From: Betaproteobacteria bacterium
GTDB lineage: Bacteria > Pseudomonadota > Gammaproteobacteria > Burkholderiales > Burkholderiaceae_C
Assembly: GCA_016704535.1 (NCBI GenBank)
Contig: JADIZZ010000023.1
Span: forward strand, 248,001-312,000
Length of the DNA: 64,000 bases
Reading direction: 5' to 3'
Of the stretch, positions 9,401 through 16,783 are shown piece by piece; the first letter of the stretch is position 1, and each line of letters opens with the position of its first letter. The position numbers were made by a program, and so were the translations under genes. The notes beneath the pieces were generated by a model. That model was not told where the DNA came from, made no database searches, and saw nothing but the letters and a program-made list of their open reading frames with translations.

Positions 9401-10414
9401 GATGGCCGGGCGTGAATCGAGGCCCGTGGCAAACACCGGCAGCACGCGCAGGCCGCGCGCTTCGAGTGCGGTGATCACGCCGTCGTAATGGCTGGCATTG
9501 CCCGCCAGCAGGTAGGAGCGCAGCAGCAGCACGCCCACCGTGCCGCGCTGGCCGCTGGTGGCCGTACGCGGCAGGTCGGCCACGTGCTCCGACAGGCGAT
9601 GGTTCATGCGCGGGTGGTAGACGCCGAGTTCGGGGTAGTCCACCGGCTCGTGCGTGCGCGCCACGCCGCGCAGCGTGCGGCGTGACCCGTCGGCGTAGCG
9701 GTCGACCAGGTAGTGCACCATGTGGCCGACGTTGTCTTCGCTGCCCGCGAGCCAGTACTGCAGCGTCAGGAAATAGGCGCGGACGTCCTGCGCCGTGCCG
9801 GGAATGAAACGCAGGATCTTGGGCAGCCGGCGCAGCATCTTCATCTGCTCGGCACCGGCCGTCGTCTTGCCGGCGTTGTCGGCCTTGTTGTCGGCGGTTT
9901 GCTTGGCCTTGCCGCGCAGCCGCTTGAGCAAGGACACGAAGCCGCTGGCCGGCGCCGACATGTCGAACTTGCCCATGCGCGTGAGCTTGGTGACCTCGGC
10001 CGCGCTCATCGCGCAGACCATCGCGTCGCAGTGTTCGCGGCGCGCCTGCAGCGTGGGCAGCAGCGGCAGGAAGTGGTCTTCCAGGAAGAGCATCGTGACG
10101 ATGACGATGTCGCCTTGCGAGATGGCGGCCTTGCAGCGCGCCAGCGCGCTTTCGTCGTTGCCCCATTCATCGGCGGCGTGCACGCTGAACTGCAGGCCGG
10201 GCAGTTGGCGCGCCAGCGTGCGGCCGGCGCGCTGCGCGGCGCTGGCCAAGTGGCTGTCCATCGTCACCAGCACGACGCGCATCGGCGCGGGCTGGGCTGC
10301 GGTACGGCTGGCCGGTTTCGCACGCGACCACAGGGCGCCGCCCGCAGGCAGCGTGCCGCTGCTGTGGGCCAGGCTGGCGCCCGCGGGCTCAGCGGCTGAA
10401 ATGGGCTTTGGCAT
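6491..10414 (-). CDS. bchH: Magnesium chelatase large, porphyrin-binding subunit BchH
   Basis: About 1307 residues. This subunit binds protoporphyrin IX and inserts Mg2+ with the BchI-BchD AAA+ motor, whose genes are not in this window. CobN/ChlH-type features include the HFGTHGALEFMPGKQ motif, the GDLPNFYLYASNNPSEGTIAKRR stretch and the IDTYFDTLGGI region. I chose the ATG at 10414, which overlaps the bchB 3' end by 26 bases and starts MPKPISAAEPAG; an ATG at 10282 (MRVVLVTMDSH) is nearer the conserved core but lacks a ribosome binding site. The stop overlaps the bchL start. It commits protoporphyrin to bacteriochlorophyll rather than haem. Confidence 0.97.
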   Translation of the reverse strand: MPKPISAAEPAGASLAHSSGTLPAGGALWSRAKPASRTAAQPAPMRVVLVTMDSHLASAAQRAGRTLARQLPGLQFSVHAADEWGNDESALARCKAAISQGDIVIVTMLFLEDHFLPLLPTLQARREHCDAMVCAMSAAEVTKLTRMGKFDMSAPASGFVSLLKRLRGKAKQTADNKADNAGKTTAGAEQMKMLRRLPKILRFIPGTAQDVRAYFLTLQYWLAGSEDNVGHMVHYLVDRYADGSRRTLRGVARTHEPVDYPELGVYHPRMNHRLSEHVADLPRTATSGQRGTVGVLLLRSYLLAGNASHYDGVITALEARGLRVLPVFATGLDSRPAIDRFFFDGERVLVDAVISLTGFSLVGGPAYNDAKAAEDILAKLDVPYLAVTPVEFQTLEQWGGSERGLLPVEATMMVAIPELDGATGSMVYGGRGNAAHVACTGCDRACTFDATDGDGEDKDSAHDMYACSERADMLAARVGRLVDLRRSQRAERKVALVIFNFPPNAGATGTAAFLSVFESLYNTLAAMKAEGYTVDMPASVDALRHSVIQGNAEQWGAMANVHARIPANDHVKRERWLKQIEAAWGPAPGKLQSDGSCIQVLGERYGNVFVGIQPGMGYEGDPMRLLFEKGFAPTHAFSAFYRWLREDFGAHAVLHFGTHGALEFMPGKQNGMTAQCWPDRMIGDLPNFYLYASNNPSEGTIAKRRAAATLVSYLTPPTAQAGLYKGLVDLKAAIERYRSLEPEAEREREEIGEMIQSQAAVLELAAADPAWGDTTGEHVARLSEAVLELEYTLIPHGLHIVGTVPTAEQRVDLLLSLAEASHGQRLDRATVQALVAGQGPQTLAVGDAERQALLQSLADSNRLMAEDHEIPGLLRALDARFIRPAPGGDLLRTPAILPTGRNLHGFDPFRIPSAYAVKDGARQAERLLARHMSDGHPLPESIALVLWGTDNLKSEGGPIAQALSLFGARPRFDSYGRLAGAELIPLAELGRPRIDVVITLSGIFRDLLPLQVKLLAEAAFMAASADEPVELNFVRKHVLAFIAEQGGDIETASLRVFGNAEGAYGANVSLLVDNARWDNEDELAETYSRRKGFAYGRSGRPMQQPKLLHSVLASVELAYQNLDSVELGVTTIDTYFDTLGGISRAVKRAKSIKQGPDATVAPVYIGDQTNDAIGGGTVRTLGEQVALETRTRMLNPKWYEGMLEHGYEGVRQIEVHLTNTMGWSATTGQVQPWVYQQLSETFVLDPAMRERLAKLNPTASAKVANRLLEAHRRQYWQPDAKTLEALQRAGEELEDRLEGVFEERAAA

Positions 10415-12035
10415 CGTAGAGGGTCTCGACGGTGATCTGGGCCACGCCGCGTTCGACGGCATAGGCTTCGGTGTTGCGACGGGCCTTGCCGCGCACGAAG
10501 AACGGGATCTTCCTGAGCTCCTTCTCGGCGTCGGCGGTCCAGGCCGCGGCGGCGCTGGCAGCGGTGCCCGCGGCTGGGATGACGATCTGCGCCGGGGCCG
10601 GTGCCAGCGCGACGGCGGTCACCGGCTCGGCCAGCGCGACGTCGCTGTCTTCGACCGCGCTGGCGGCTTCGGCGGCCTCGGCACGGCGCGCGGCAGAACC
10701 CAGGTGCGAAGCCGCCGCGCCGTCGTGGAACTCGAAGTCGCCGCGGAACATGTTCAGCAGGTGCTCTTCCAGACCCATCATCAGCGGGTGCACCCAGGCG
10801 TCGAACATCACGTTCGCGCCTTCGAAGCCCATCTGCGGGGCGTGGCGTGCAGGGAAGTCCTGCACGTGCATCGGCGCAGAAATCACCGCGCAGGGGATAC
10901 CCAGCCGCTTGGCAATGTGTCGTTCCATCTGCGTGCCCAGCACCAGCTCGGGATGCAACTCGGCCACGCGTTGCTCGACGTCGAGGTAGTCGTCGGTGAT
11001 CAGGGCTTCGCAGCCGTAGAGCTTGGCGGCGTCACGCACGTCGCGAGCAAATTCGCGGCTGTAGGTGCCCAGGCCGACGACCTCGAACCCCATTTCGGTG
11101 GCCGCGATGCGCGCCGCGGCGACCACGTGCGTGGCGTCGCCGAACACGAACACGCGCTTGCCGGTGAGGTAGGTGGAATCGACCGACTTCGAATACCAGG
11201 GCGAACGGGCGCGGGGGTCGTTCAGCAGCGGCGTGGGGTCGGCACCGCTGAGCGCGGCCACCTCGCGGATGAAGTCGCGCGTGGCGCCAACGCCGATGGG
11301 CACCGTCTTCACCACCGCCTGGCCGAAGTTGCGAAGCAGCCATTGCGCGGCCTGCATCGCCACCTCAGGGTACATCACGACGTTGAAGTCGGCCTCGCCC
11401 AGGCGCGTCAGGTCGTGCGGCGTGGCGTCGAGCGGGGCCACGACGTTGGTCTCGACGTCGAGCCGGCGCAGCAGGTCCAGCACTTCGCGCAGGTCGTCCT
11501 TGTGGCGGAAACCCAAAGCCGTGGGGCCGAGCACGTTGCAGCGGATCTTCTGGCCGGCGTCACGCTCGCGCTTCGTTCCCGCCGGCGGCACATGCGGCGT
11601 GCACAGCGCACGCACCAGCTGGTAGAAGGTCTCCGACGCGCCCCAGTTTTCCTTGCGCTGGTAGGCCGGCAGTTCCAGCGCCACCACCGGGCAGGGCAGG
11701 TTCAGCGCCGCGGCCAGGCCCCCCGGGTCGTCCTGGATCAGTTCGGCGGTGCACGACGCGCCGACGATCATGGCCTGCGGCTGGAAACGTTCGTAGGCGC
11801 TGCGCGCCGCGTTCTTGAAGAGCTCGGCCGTGTCGCCGCCCAGGTCGCGCGCCTGGAAGGTGGTGTAGGTGACCGGCGGGCGCACGTTGCGGCGCTCGAT
11901 CATCGTGAACAGCAGGTCGGCGTAGGTGTCACCCTGGGGCGCGTGCAGCACGTAGTGCAGGCCCTTCATCGCGGTGGCGATGCGCATCGCACCGATGTGC
12001 GGCGGGCCTTCGTAGGTCCAGAGCGTCAGCTGCAT
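10389..12035 (-). CDS. bchB: Dark-operative protochlorophyllide reductase subunit BchB
   Basis: A 548-residue NifK-like subunit of the BchNB heterotetramer that reduces ring D of protochlorophyllide. Asp36, in HAPQGDTYADL, sits exactly where the family has its unusual aspartate ligand to the [4Fe-4S] cluster. The C-terminal part carries a linker rich in alanine (around residues 430-490) and ends in the conserved small domain KELRKIPFFVRGKARRNTE. The ATG at 12035 begins only two bases after the bchN stop, and the end overlaps bchH. No departure from the family was seen. Confidence 0.97.
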   Translation of the reverse strand: MQLTLWTYEGPPHIGAMRIATAMKGLHYVLHAPQGDTYADLLFTMIERRNVRPPVTYTTFQARDLGGDTAELFKNAARSAYERFQPQAMIVGASCTAELIQDDPGGLAAALNLPCPVVALELPAYQRKENWGASETFYQLVRALCTPHVPPAGTKRERDAGQKIRCNVLGPTALGFRHKDDLREVLDLLRRLDVETNVVAPLDATPHDLTRLGEADFNVVMYPEVAMQAAQWLLRNFGQAVVKTVPIGVGATRDFIREVAALSGADPTPLLNDPRARSPWYSKSVDSTYLTGKRVFVFGDATHVVAAARIAATEMGFEVVGLGTYSREFARDVRDAAKLYGCEALITDDYLDVEQRVAELHPELVLGTQMERHIAKRLGIPCAVISAPMHVQDFPARHAPQMGFEGANVMFDAWVHPLMMGLEEHLLNMFRGDFEFHDGAAASHLGSAARRAEAAEAASAVEDSDVALAEPVTAVALAPAPAQIVIPAAGTAASAAAAWTADAEKELRKIPFFVRGKARRNTEAYAVERGVAQITVETLYDAKAHFSR

Positions 12036-12037
12036 GT

Positions 12038-13339
12038 TCAGGCTGCGAGGGGCGTGTTCAGCAGTGCACGGCGGCGCAGCGGACGGGCGAAGAGCTCGGC
12101 GAGGTCGCCGGCCTGCTCGTAGCCGTGGATGGGGCTGAACACGAGCTCGATCGCCCACTTGGTGGTCAGCCCTTCCGCTTCCAGCGGGTTGGCCAGGCCA
12201 AGGCCGCAGACCACGATGTCGGGCTGCCGGGCGCGGCAGCGGTCGAGCTGCTTCTCGAGGTCCTGGCCTTCGCTGAGCACGGTACCGGCAGGCATCAGCG
12301 CCAGCTCTTCTGCCAGGTGCTCGCGGTGCAGGTAGGGCGTGCCCACTTCGGTGAGCTGCATGCCCAGTTCACGCGCCAGGAAGCGCGCCAGCGGGATCTC
12401 GAGCTGCGAGTCGGGGAAGAAAAAGATGCGCTTGCCGGCAAGCGCCGAGCGGTGGCGGGCCAGCGCGGCCTCGGCGCGGGCACGCGGCGCGGCGGTGGCG
12501 GCATCCACCTTGTCGGCGCCGATGCCGAAAGCGGCGGCAGCGGCCTGCAGCCAGCGCGTGGTGCCCTCGGCGCCCAGCGGGAACGGGGCGGCGATGCGGC
12601 GCGCGCCTCGGGCCTCGAGCAGGCGCGCGGTGTCGGCCAGGAAGGGCTGGGCAAGCAGGTAGCGCGTGTTCGGGCCGACGGCCGGCATCGCGTCGCTGCG
12701 GCGCGCAGGCAGGAAGGTCACCGGCGGCAGACCGATCTGAGCGAACAGGCGCGTGAACTGGTCTTCGACCACGTCGGCCAGCGCACCCACCACCACCAGC
12801 GACGGCGCGGCGTTGCCTGCCGGCAGGGGCAGGCCCGGCACCAGGGAAGCGAGGCAGGCGTCCTCGCCCTGCGTGAAAGTGGTTTCGATGCCACTGCCCG
12901 AGTAGTTCAGCACCCGCACCTGGGGGGTGAAGCGGGTGCTGAGGCGCTGTGCGGCGCGCGAGAGGTCGAGCTTGATGACTTCCGACGGGCACGAACCCAC
13001 CAGGAAGAGCGTGCGGATGTCCTTGCGGCGCTCGAGCAGCCGGGTGACGACGCGGTCGAGTTCGTCCTGCGCGTCGGCCAGGCCGGCGAGGTCGCGCTCG
13101 TCGATGATGGCGGTGGCAAAACGCGGTTCGGCGAAGATCATCACGCCGGCGGCGCTCTGGATCAGGTGGGCGCAGGTGCGCGAGCCGACGACGAGGAAGA
13201 AGGCGTCCTGGATCTTGCGGTGCAGCCAGACGATGCCGGTGAGGCCGCAGAAGACCTCGCGCTGGCCGCGTTCCTTGAGTACCGGCGCGGTGCTGCAGCC
13301 GCCGCCGGCGTCCACGTGCAAGGGGATCACGGCACTCAT
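12038..13339 (-). CDS. bchN: Dark-operative protochlorophyllide reductase subunit BchN
   Basis: A 433-residue NifD-like subunit of the BchNB complex. Three cysteines, C31 (EVFCGLTG), C56 (SRTCAHL) and C117 (VGSCPSE), have the spacings of 25 and 61 residues of the known cluster ligands, which together with Asp36 of BchB hold the catalytic [4Fe-4S] cluster. A further cysteine at residue 15 belongs to a variable N-terminal segment. The ATG overlaps the bchF stop as ATGA. The complete set BchL, BchN and BchB lies within 8 kb, so the enzyme can be formed from this operon alone. Confidence 0.97.
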   Translation of the reverse strand: MSAVIPLHVDAGGGCSTAPVLKERGQREVFCGLTGIVWLHRKIQDAFFLVVGSRTCAHLIQSAAGVMIFAEPRFATAIIDERDLAGLADAQDELDRVVTRLLERRKDIRTLFLVGSCPSEVIKLDLSRAAQRLSTRFTPQVRVLNYSGSGIETTFTQGEDACLASLVPGLPLPAGNAAPSLVVVGALADVVEDQFTRLFAQIGLPPVTFLPARRSDAMPAVGPNTRYLLAQPFLADTARLLEARGARRIAAPFPLGAEGTTRWLQAAAAAFGIGADKVDAATAAPRARAEAALARHRSALAGKRIFFFPDSQLEIPLARFLARELGMQLTEVGTPYLHREHLAEELALMPAGTVLSEGQDLEKQLDRCRARQPDIVVCGLGLANPLEAEGLTTKWAIELVFSPIHGYEQAGDLAELFARPLRRRALLNTPLAA

Positions 13340-13872
13340 GCCACCACTCCCTGCATCGGGGCGGCACCGCGGCGCGCCGCTTCGTCCAGCCGCGCCAGGC
13401 GCAGCTTCCAGACGAACTGCGCAGCGTTGACCACGTAGGTGGCGTAGGCCGCCAGCGCCAGCAACATCTGGCCGCGCGGGCCCAGAGCCCCCGTCACCAG
13501 CGCCACCAGATAGGCCGTGTGCAGCGCCAGCACGAGCATGCTGAACACGTCTTCCCAGAAGAAGGCCGGGGCAAAGAGGTACTGGCCGAAGACGACCTTT
13601 TCCCAGATCGCGCCGGTGACCATGATCGTGTAGAGCACCAGGGTTTTCACCAGCACGGAGATGGTGGCGGCCATCAGGCCTTCTCCGTTGGCCAGGAAGC
13701 GCAGCACCAGTGCCGCACTGACCAGGAACACGAGGAACTGCACCGGCGCCAGGATGCCCTGCACCAGCGTCCATGCGGACTGGTCGCGCCGCACTCTCTG
13801 TTCAGCGGTGTACAGCGGGGGGCGCTGTACAGCGGCGCCGGGGGCCGGGGTCGGCCGCTGTGATCGATTCAT
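13336..13872 (-). CDS. bchF: 3-vinyl bacteriochlorophyllide hydratase BchF
   Basis: A 178-residue membrane protein that hydrates the 3-vinyl group on the way to bacteriochlorophyll a. Four to five hydrophobic helices are visible, and the stretch EKVVFGQYLFAPAFFWEDVF is typical of the family. I use the ATG at 13872; a TTG at 13908 would add twelve residues but falls on the TTGACA of the upstream palindrome. No ribosome binding site precedes the ATG, so initiation may be leaderless. It is the first gene of the long minus-strand train and its upstream region holds candidate PpsR sites and a promoter. Confidence 0.95.
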   Translation of the reverse strand: MNRSQRPTPAPGAAVQRPPLYTAEQRVRRDQSAWTLVQGILAPVQFLVFLVSAALVLRFLANGEGLMAATISVLVKTLVLYTIMVTGAIWEKVVFGQYLFAPAFFWEDVFSMLVLALHTAYLVALVTGALGPRGQMLLALAAYATYVVNAAQFVWKLRLARLDEAARRGAAPMQGVVA

Positions 13873-13902
13873 GACGCAGAGACTAGGCGCAGAAGGAACA
13901 AC

Positions 13903-13936
13903 TGTCAATTCAGGTAGACGTAAATCGTAGTTGACA
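13903..13936 (-). promoter_or_regulatory. Candidate composite PpsR/CrtJ operator and promoter of the bchF operon
   Basis: Read on the minus strand, this 34-bp segment contains TGT-N12-ACG followed, with a two-base overlap, by CGT-N12-ACA. Each differs by one base from the TGT-N12-ACA consensus of PpsR/CrtJ, and the outer ends form the dyad TGTCAA/TTGACA. The right-hand TTGACA (13908-13903) is a perfect -35 hexamer; seventeen bases on lies a weak -10, TAGTCT, just before the bchF ATG. PpsR would thus cover the -35 region. Base matches are seen directly; binding is inferred from the family. The 393-base gap between bchF and aerR holds this site, the aerR promoter, and otherwise no gene I can support. 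Confidence 0.6.
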
Positions 13937-14060
13937 CAATACGGCTTCCTTGGACATCCGCCTGACAGTGAGCTGCCGCTGTCCAGCCGGACCCCGACAC
14001 GGGTCTGTCAGCACCCCCGCCAATCGGAGATCGGTGGAAACACCGAGTGAAATACTTTCT

Positions 14061-14089
14061 TTGACGCCCGGCCGGCGGCGGTTTAAAAC
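14061..14089 (+). promoter_or_regulatory. Candidate sigma-70 promoter of aerR
   Basis: TTGACG at 14061-14066 and TAAAAC at 14084-14089 are separated by 17 bases, a good match to a housekeeping promoter. Transcription from it would start near 14096 and leave an untranslated leader of about 170 bases before aerR. No perfect PpsR palindrome was found close to it, unlike the ppsR and bchG promoters. Confidence 0.45.
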
Positions 14090-14265
14090 CCCGCTCGTCG
14101 TGAGTGAAGAACATTTCCAAAGCGAGCCGCTGAGGTTGGGCCGGCCAGCGCATACCGAACGTCCCCAGGCGCACCGGCCGCCCGCGGAGAGTCGGGGCGA
14201 CGCGACGCCGCGGGCCCGCTCTCTTTCGGTCCGCCAGCCCTTGGCCGCAGTTGCAGGAGGCAGCG

Positions 14266-15162
14266 ATGCAAAGTGACCCGACCGCAAGCCACGCGGGCTC
14301 TGAATCCCGGGCCCGCGAAGACGAATGGGCCAACGAGGAACCCACCACGGCATGGCCGGACACGGCCGCGGGCCGTGGGGCCGCGAAAGACCGCCTGGCG
14401 CGTCTGGCGCGCACCCTCGAAAGCGACGTCATCCCGCGCCTCGTGCAGGCGCACCGGCCAGGCGCAGCCAACCCGCAACCGGGTTCGGCCGTCACGGCGC
14501 AGGGTGATGTCGACGCCTTCGTGAAGCTGATCATCCACGGCACCGAAGCCCAGACCGTGCTCGCGATCGACGGCCTGCGCGAACGCGGCGTGGCCGTCGA
14601 ATCGATCTACCTCGACCTCTTCGGCCCCACCGCCCGCCGCCTGGGCGAGATGTGGGAGGACGACAGCTGCGACTTCAGCACCGTCACCGTGGCGCTGGGC
14701 CGTCTGCAGCGACTGCTGCGCGAACTGAGCCCGGCCTTCGGCACCGAGGTCGAGCATCCCGCCAACGGGCGCCGCGCGCTCTTCGTGCAGCCGCGCGACG
14801 AGCAGCACAGCTTCGGTCTGTCGATGGTGGCCGAGTTCTTCCGGCGCGATGGCTGGGATGTCATCGGCGGCGTCGGCGGCGCGGTCGCCAGCCCGCAGGC
14901 GCTGGTGCGCGACGAGTGGATCGACGTCATCGGCTTCTCGGTCGGCAGCGACGGCCGCCTGCCCTGGCTGCGCGAGACCATCACCGCCGTGCGCGCCGCA
15001 TCGCGCAACCCCGCGCTGGGCGTGCTGGTGGGCGGCCCGCCCTTCGTTGCCCACCCCGAATGGGCCCCCGAGTACGGCGCTGACGGCACCGCGCGCAATG
15101 GCAAGGAAGCACCGCTGGTGGCCGAAAGGCTGCTCAGCCGGGCTCGACTTCGCAAGACATAG
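14266..15162 (+). CDS. aerR: AerR/PpaA-type B12-binding antirepressor of photosynthesis genes
   Basis: A 298-residue protein of the AerR/PpaA family, which binds cobalamin in a light-dependent way and modulates PpsR/CrtJ. The N-terminal part carries EMWEDDSCDFSTVTVALGRLQ (about residues 128-148), typical of the helical cap of B12-binding domains. The Rossmann part has EQHSFG with His181 as the probable lower axial cobalt ligand (an ExHxxG form of the DxHxxG motif), then IGFSVGSD and VGGPPF. The start is the ATG at 14266, five bases after a perfect AGGAGG; a TTG at 14251 precedes that signal and is rejected. It lies divergently from bchF and directly upstream of ppsR, as in many purple bacteria. 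Confidence 0.93.
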   Translation: MQSDPTASHAGSESRAREDEWANEEPTTAWPDTAAGRGAAKDRLARLARTLESDVIPRLVQAHRPGAANPQPGSAVTAQGDVDAFVKLIIHGTEAQTVLAIDGLRERGVAVESIYLDLFGPTARRLGEMWEDDSCDFSTVTVALGRLQRLLRELSPAFGTEVEHPANGRRALFVQPRDEQHSFGLSMVAEFFRRDGWDVIGGVGGAVASPQALVRDEWIDVIGFSVGSDGRLPWLRETITAVRAASRNPALGVLVGGPPFVAHPEWAPEYGADGTARNGKEAPLVAERLLSRARLRKT

Positions 15163-15181
15163 AATTAGGGCTTGGCAGCGC

Positions 15182-15225
15182 TGTAAACTTTGGCTGACAA
15201 TGGCGACTGTCAAGCCAAATTAACA
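15182..15225 (+). promoter_or_regulatory. Two perfect PpsR palindromes upstream of ppsR
   Basis: Two exact TGT-N12-ACA palindromes lie at 15182-15199 and 15208-15225, separated by 8 bases, between the aerR stop and the ppsR start. Pairs of such sites with 8-bp spacing are the known high-affinity cooperative target of CrtJ/PpsR. The first site includes a -35-like CTGACA. The arrangement implies negative autoregulation of ppsR; binding itself is inferred. Confidence 0.8.
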
Positions 15226-15235
15226 GCCGAAGCCC

Positions 15236-16711
15236 ATGCCTCGAATCTCAGGCGAGTTGCCGTCTCTGGGCGCCCTGGACGCCAAGAGCGCATCACGCCT
15301 GGTGCGGGCGTCGAGCGACATCGCTCTCGTGCTCGACCATGAGGGCACCATCCTCGACGTCGTCACGCACGGCGACGACGCTGCGGCCCAGCAGGCCCAG
15401 ACCTGGCGCGGCCAACCCTGGGTGAAGACCGTTTCATCCGACAGCCGCCAGAAGGTTGAAACGCTGCTTCGCGACGCCCAAGCTGCCGCCGAGGCCGAGA
15501 TCGGGCGCTCGCGCCAGATCAATCACCTGGTCACCGGCGGCGAAGACCTGCCCCTGCTGTATTCCGCGGTGCGTCTGGGCGCCGGCGGCGCGCCGGTGCG
15601 TGGCAAGCCCCGCATCGTGGCCCTCGGCCGCGACCTGCGCGCGATGGTGGCGCTGCAGCGCCGCCTCATCGACACGCAGCAGGCGATGGAACGCGACTAC
15701 TGGCGCTCTCGCGAGGCCGAGACCCGATACCGGCACCTGCTGGAAACCTCGTCCGAGGCCGTTCTGATCGTCGACGGCAGTTCGCAGAAGGTGCTGGAAG
15801 CCAACCCCGCGGCGCGCGCGCTGTGCGGCAGCACGCGGCCCAAGCTGGTGGGCGTGGCGCTGACGGCGCTGTTCGACGCCGCGCACGGCGAGCGCCTGCA
15901 GGACCTGCTGGCCGCCGCCCGTTCGGTGGGCAAGAAGGACGCCGTGCGCGCCCGGCTGGCCGAGGGCCAGGGCGAGGTCAATGTCTCGGCGTCGGTGTTC
16001 CGCCAGGAAGACGCCGTGCTGGTGCTGGTGCGCCTGGCACCCGTGGCCGCGCCCGGCGCCGGCAGCAAGGCCGGCAGCGCGAAACGCGCCGCGGCGGCCA
16101 GCGCCCACAGCTGGGAAACCACGCTGGCCGCCTTCGTGCAGAACTCGCCCGACGGCCTGGTGTTCTGCGACGAGGGCGGGCGTGTGCTGTCGGCCAACCG
16201 CGCCTTCCTGACACTGGCCGAACTGAGCACCGAGGACCAGGCTCGCGGTCAGGCGCTCGACCGCTGGCTGGGCCGCACCGGCGTCGAACTCGGCGTGCTC
16301 ATCACCAACCTGCGGCAGCGCGGCACGGTGGGTCGCTTCGTCACCGCGCTGCGCGGCGAATACGGCACCGAGATCGAGGTCGAGATCTCGGCCGCGCAGT
16401 TGGCGCCCGGCGGCGACACCGTGCTGGCCTTCGCCATCCGCGACATCGAACGCCGCCTCAAGCCCGAAGCCGAAAACGGACGCGCGATGACCCGCTCGGT
16501 CAGCGAGCTCACCGAACTGGTGGGCCGCACGCCCTTGAAGGACATCGTCTCGGAAACCACCGACCTCATCGAGCAGCTGTGCATCGAAACGGCGCTGGAG
16601 ATGTCGCACGACAACCGTGCTTCGGCGGCGCTGCTGCTGGGCCTGTCGCGCCAGAGCCTGTACGTGAAGCTGCGGCGTTACGGCCTGGGCAGTCTGGGCG
16701 GCGACGAATAG
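15236..16711 (+). CDS. ppsR: PpsR/CrtJ transcriptional regulator of photosynthesis genes
   Basis: A 491-residue redox-responsive regulator. Order: an N-terminal PAS-like domain (about residues 15-145), a glutamine-rich helix (MVALQRRLIDTQQAMERDYW), two PAS domains (about 160-270 and 290-405), and a C-terminal Fis-type helix-turn-helix, DNRASAALLLGLSRQSLYVK. Cys449, in EQLCIETALE, corresponds to the conserved HTH cysteine involved in redox control of PpsR/CrtJ. It represses bch, crt and puc genes under oxygen in most purple bacteria; in Rubrivivax gelatinosus it is reported to activate some targets too. Two perfect PpsR palindromes precede it, indicating autoregulation. A divergent paralogue lies at 20433. 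Confidence 0.97.
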   Translation: MPRISGELPSLGALDAKSASRLVRASSDIALVLDHEGTILDVVTHGDDAAAQQAQTWRGQPWVKTVSSDSRQKVETLLRDAQAAAEAEIGRSRQINHLVTGGEDLPLLYSAVRLGAGGAPVRGKPRIVALGRDLRAMVALQRRLIDTQQAMERDYWRSREAETRYRHLLETSSEAVLIVDGSSQKVLEANPAARALCGSTRPKLVGVALTALFDAAHGERLQDLLAAARSVGKKDAVRARLAEGQGEVNVSASVFRQEDAVLVLVRLAPVAAPGAGSKAGSAKRAAAASAHSWETTLAAFVQNSPDGLVFCDEGGRVLSANRAFLTLAELSTEDQARGQALDRWLGRTGVELGVLITNLRQRGTVGRFVTALRGEYGTEIEVEISAAQLAPGGDTVLAFAIRDIERRLKPEAENGRAMTRSVSELTELVGRTPLKDIVSETTDLIEQLCIETALEMSHDNRASAALLLGLSRQSLYVKLRRYGLGSLGGDE

Positions 16712-16739
16712 GCGAAGCCCCTACACCCGACAGCCCGGG

Positions 16740-16783
16740 TGTAAACGTAGGTTGACGGCGGAGAGTGTCAAGTGCAATATGCA
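16740..16783 (+). promoter_or_regulatory. Candidate paired PpsR sites and promoter of bchG
   Basis: TGT-N12-ACG (16740-16757) and TGT-N12-GCA (16766-16783) are separated by 8 bases, the same architecture as in front of ppsR and with matching inner bases (TGTAAAC..GG.TGAC in the first site, TGTCAAG in the second). TTGACG at 16752-16757 is a -35 candidate, with CAATAT 17 bases later. Each palindrome has mismatches only in its right half-site. Regulation by PpsR is inferred. Confidence 0.6.

Noticed and set aside
6602..9415. A 937-codon open frame on the plus strand opposite bchH
   Set aside because: It lies wholly inside bchH, has no family likeness and the composition typical of antisense frames in G+C-rich DNA.
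13964..13983. Inverted repeat GACAG-N10-CTGTC in the bchF-aerR gap as a PpsR site
   Set aside because: The half-sites are in the opposite order (ACA then TGT) and the spacing is wrong for PpsR.
14251..14265. TTG at 14251 as start of aerR
   Set aside because: It precedes the AGGAGG ribosome binding sequence, which is correctly placed for the ATG at 14266.
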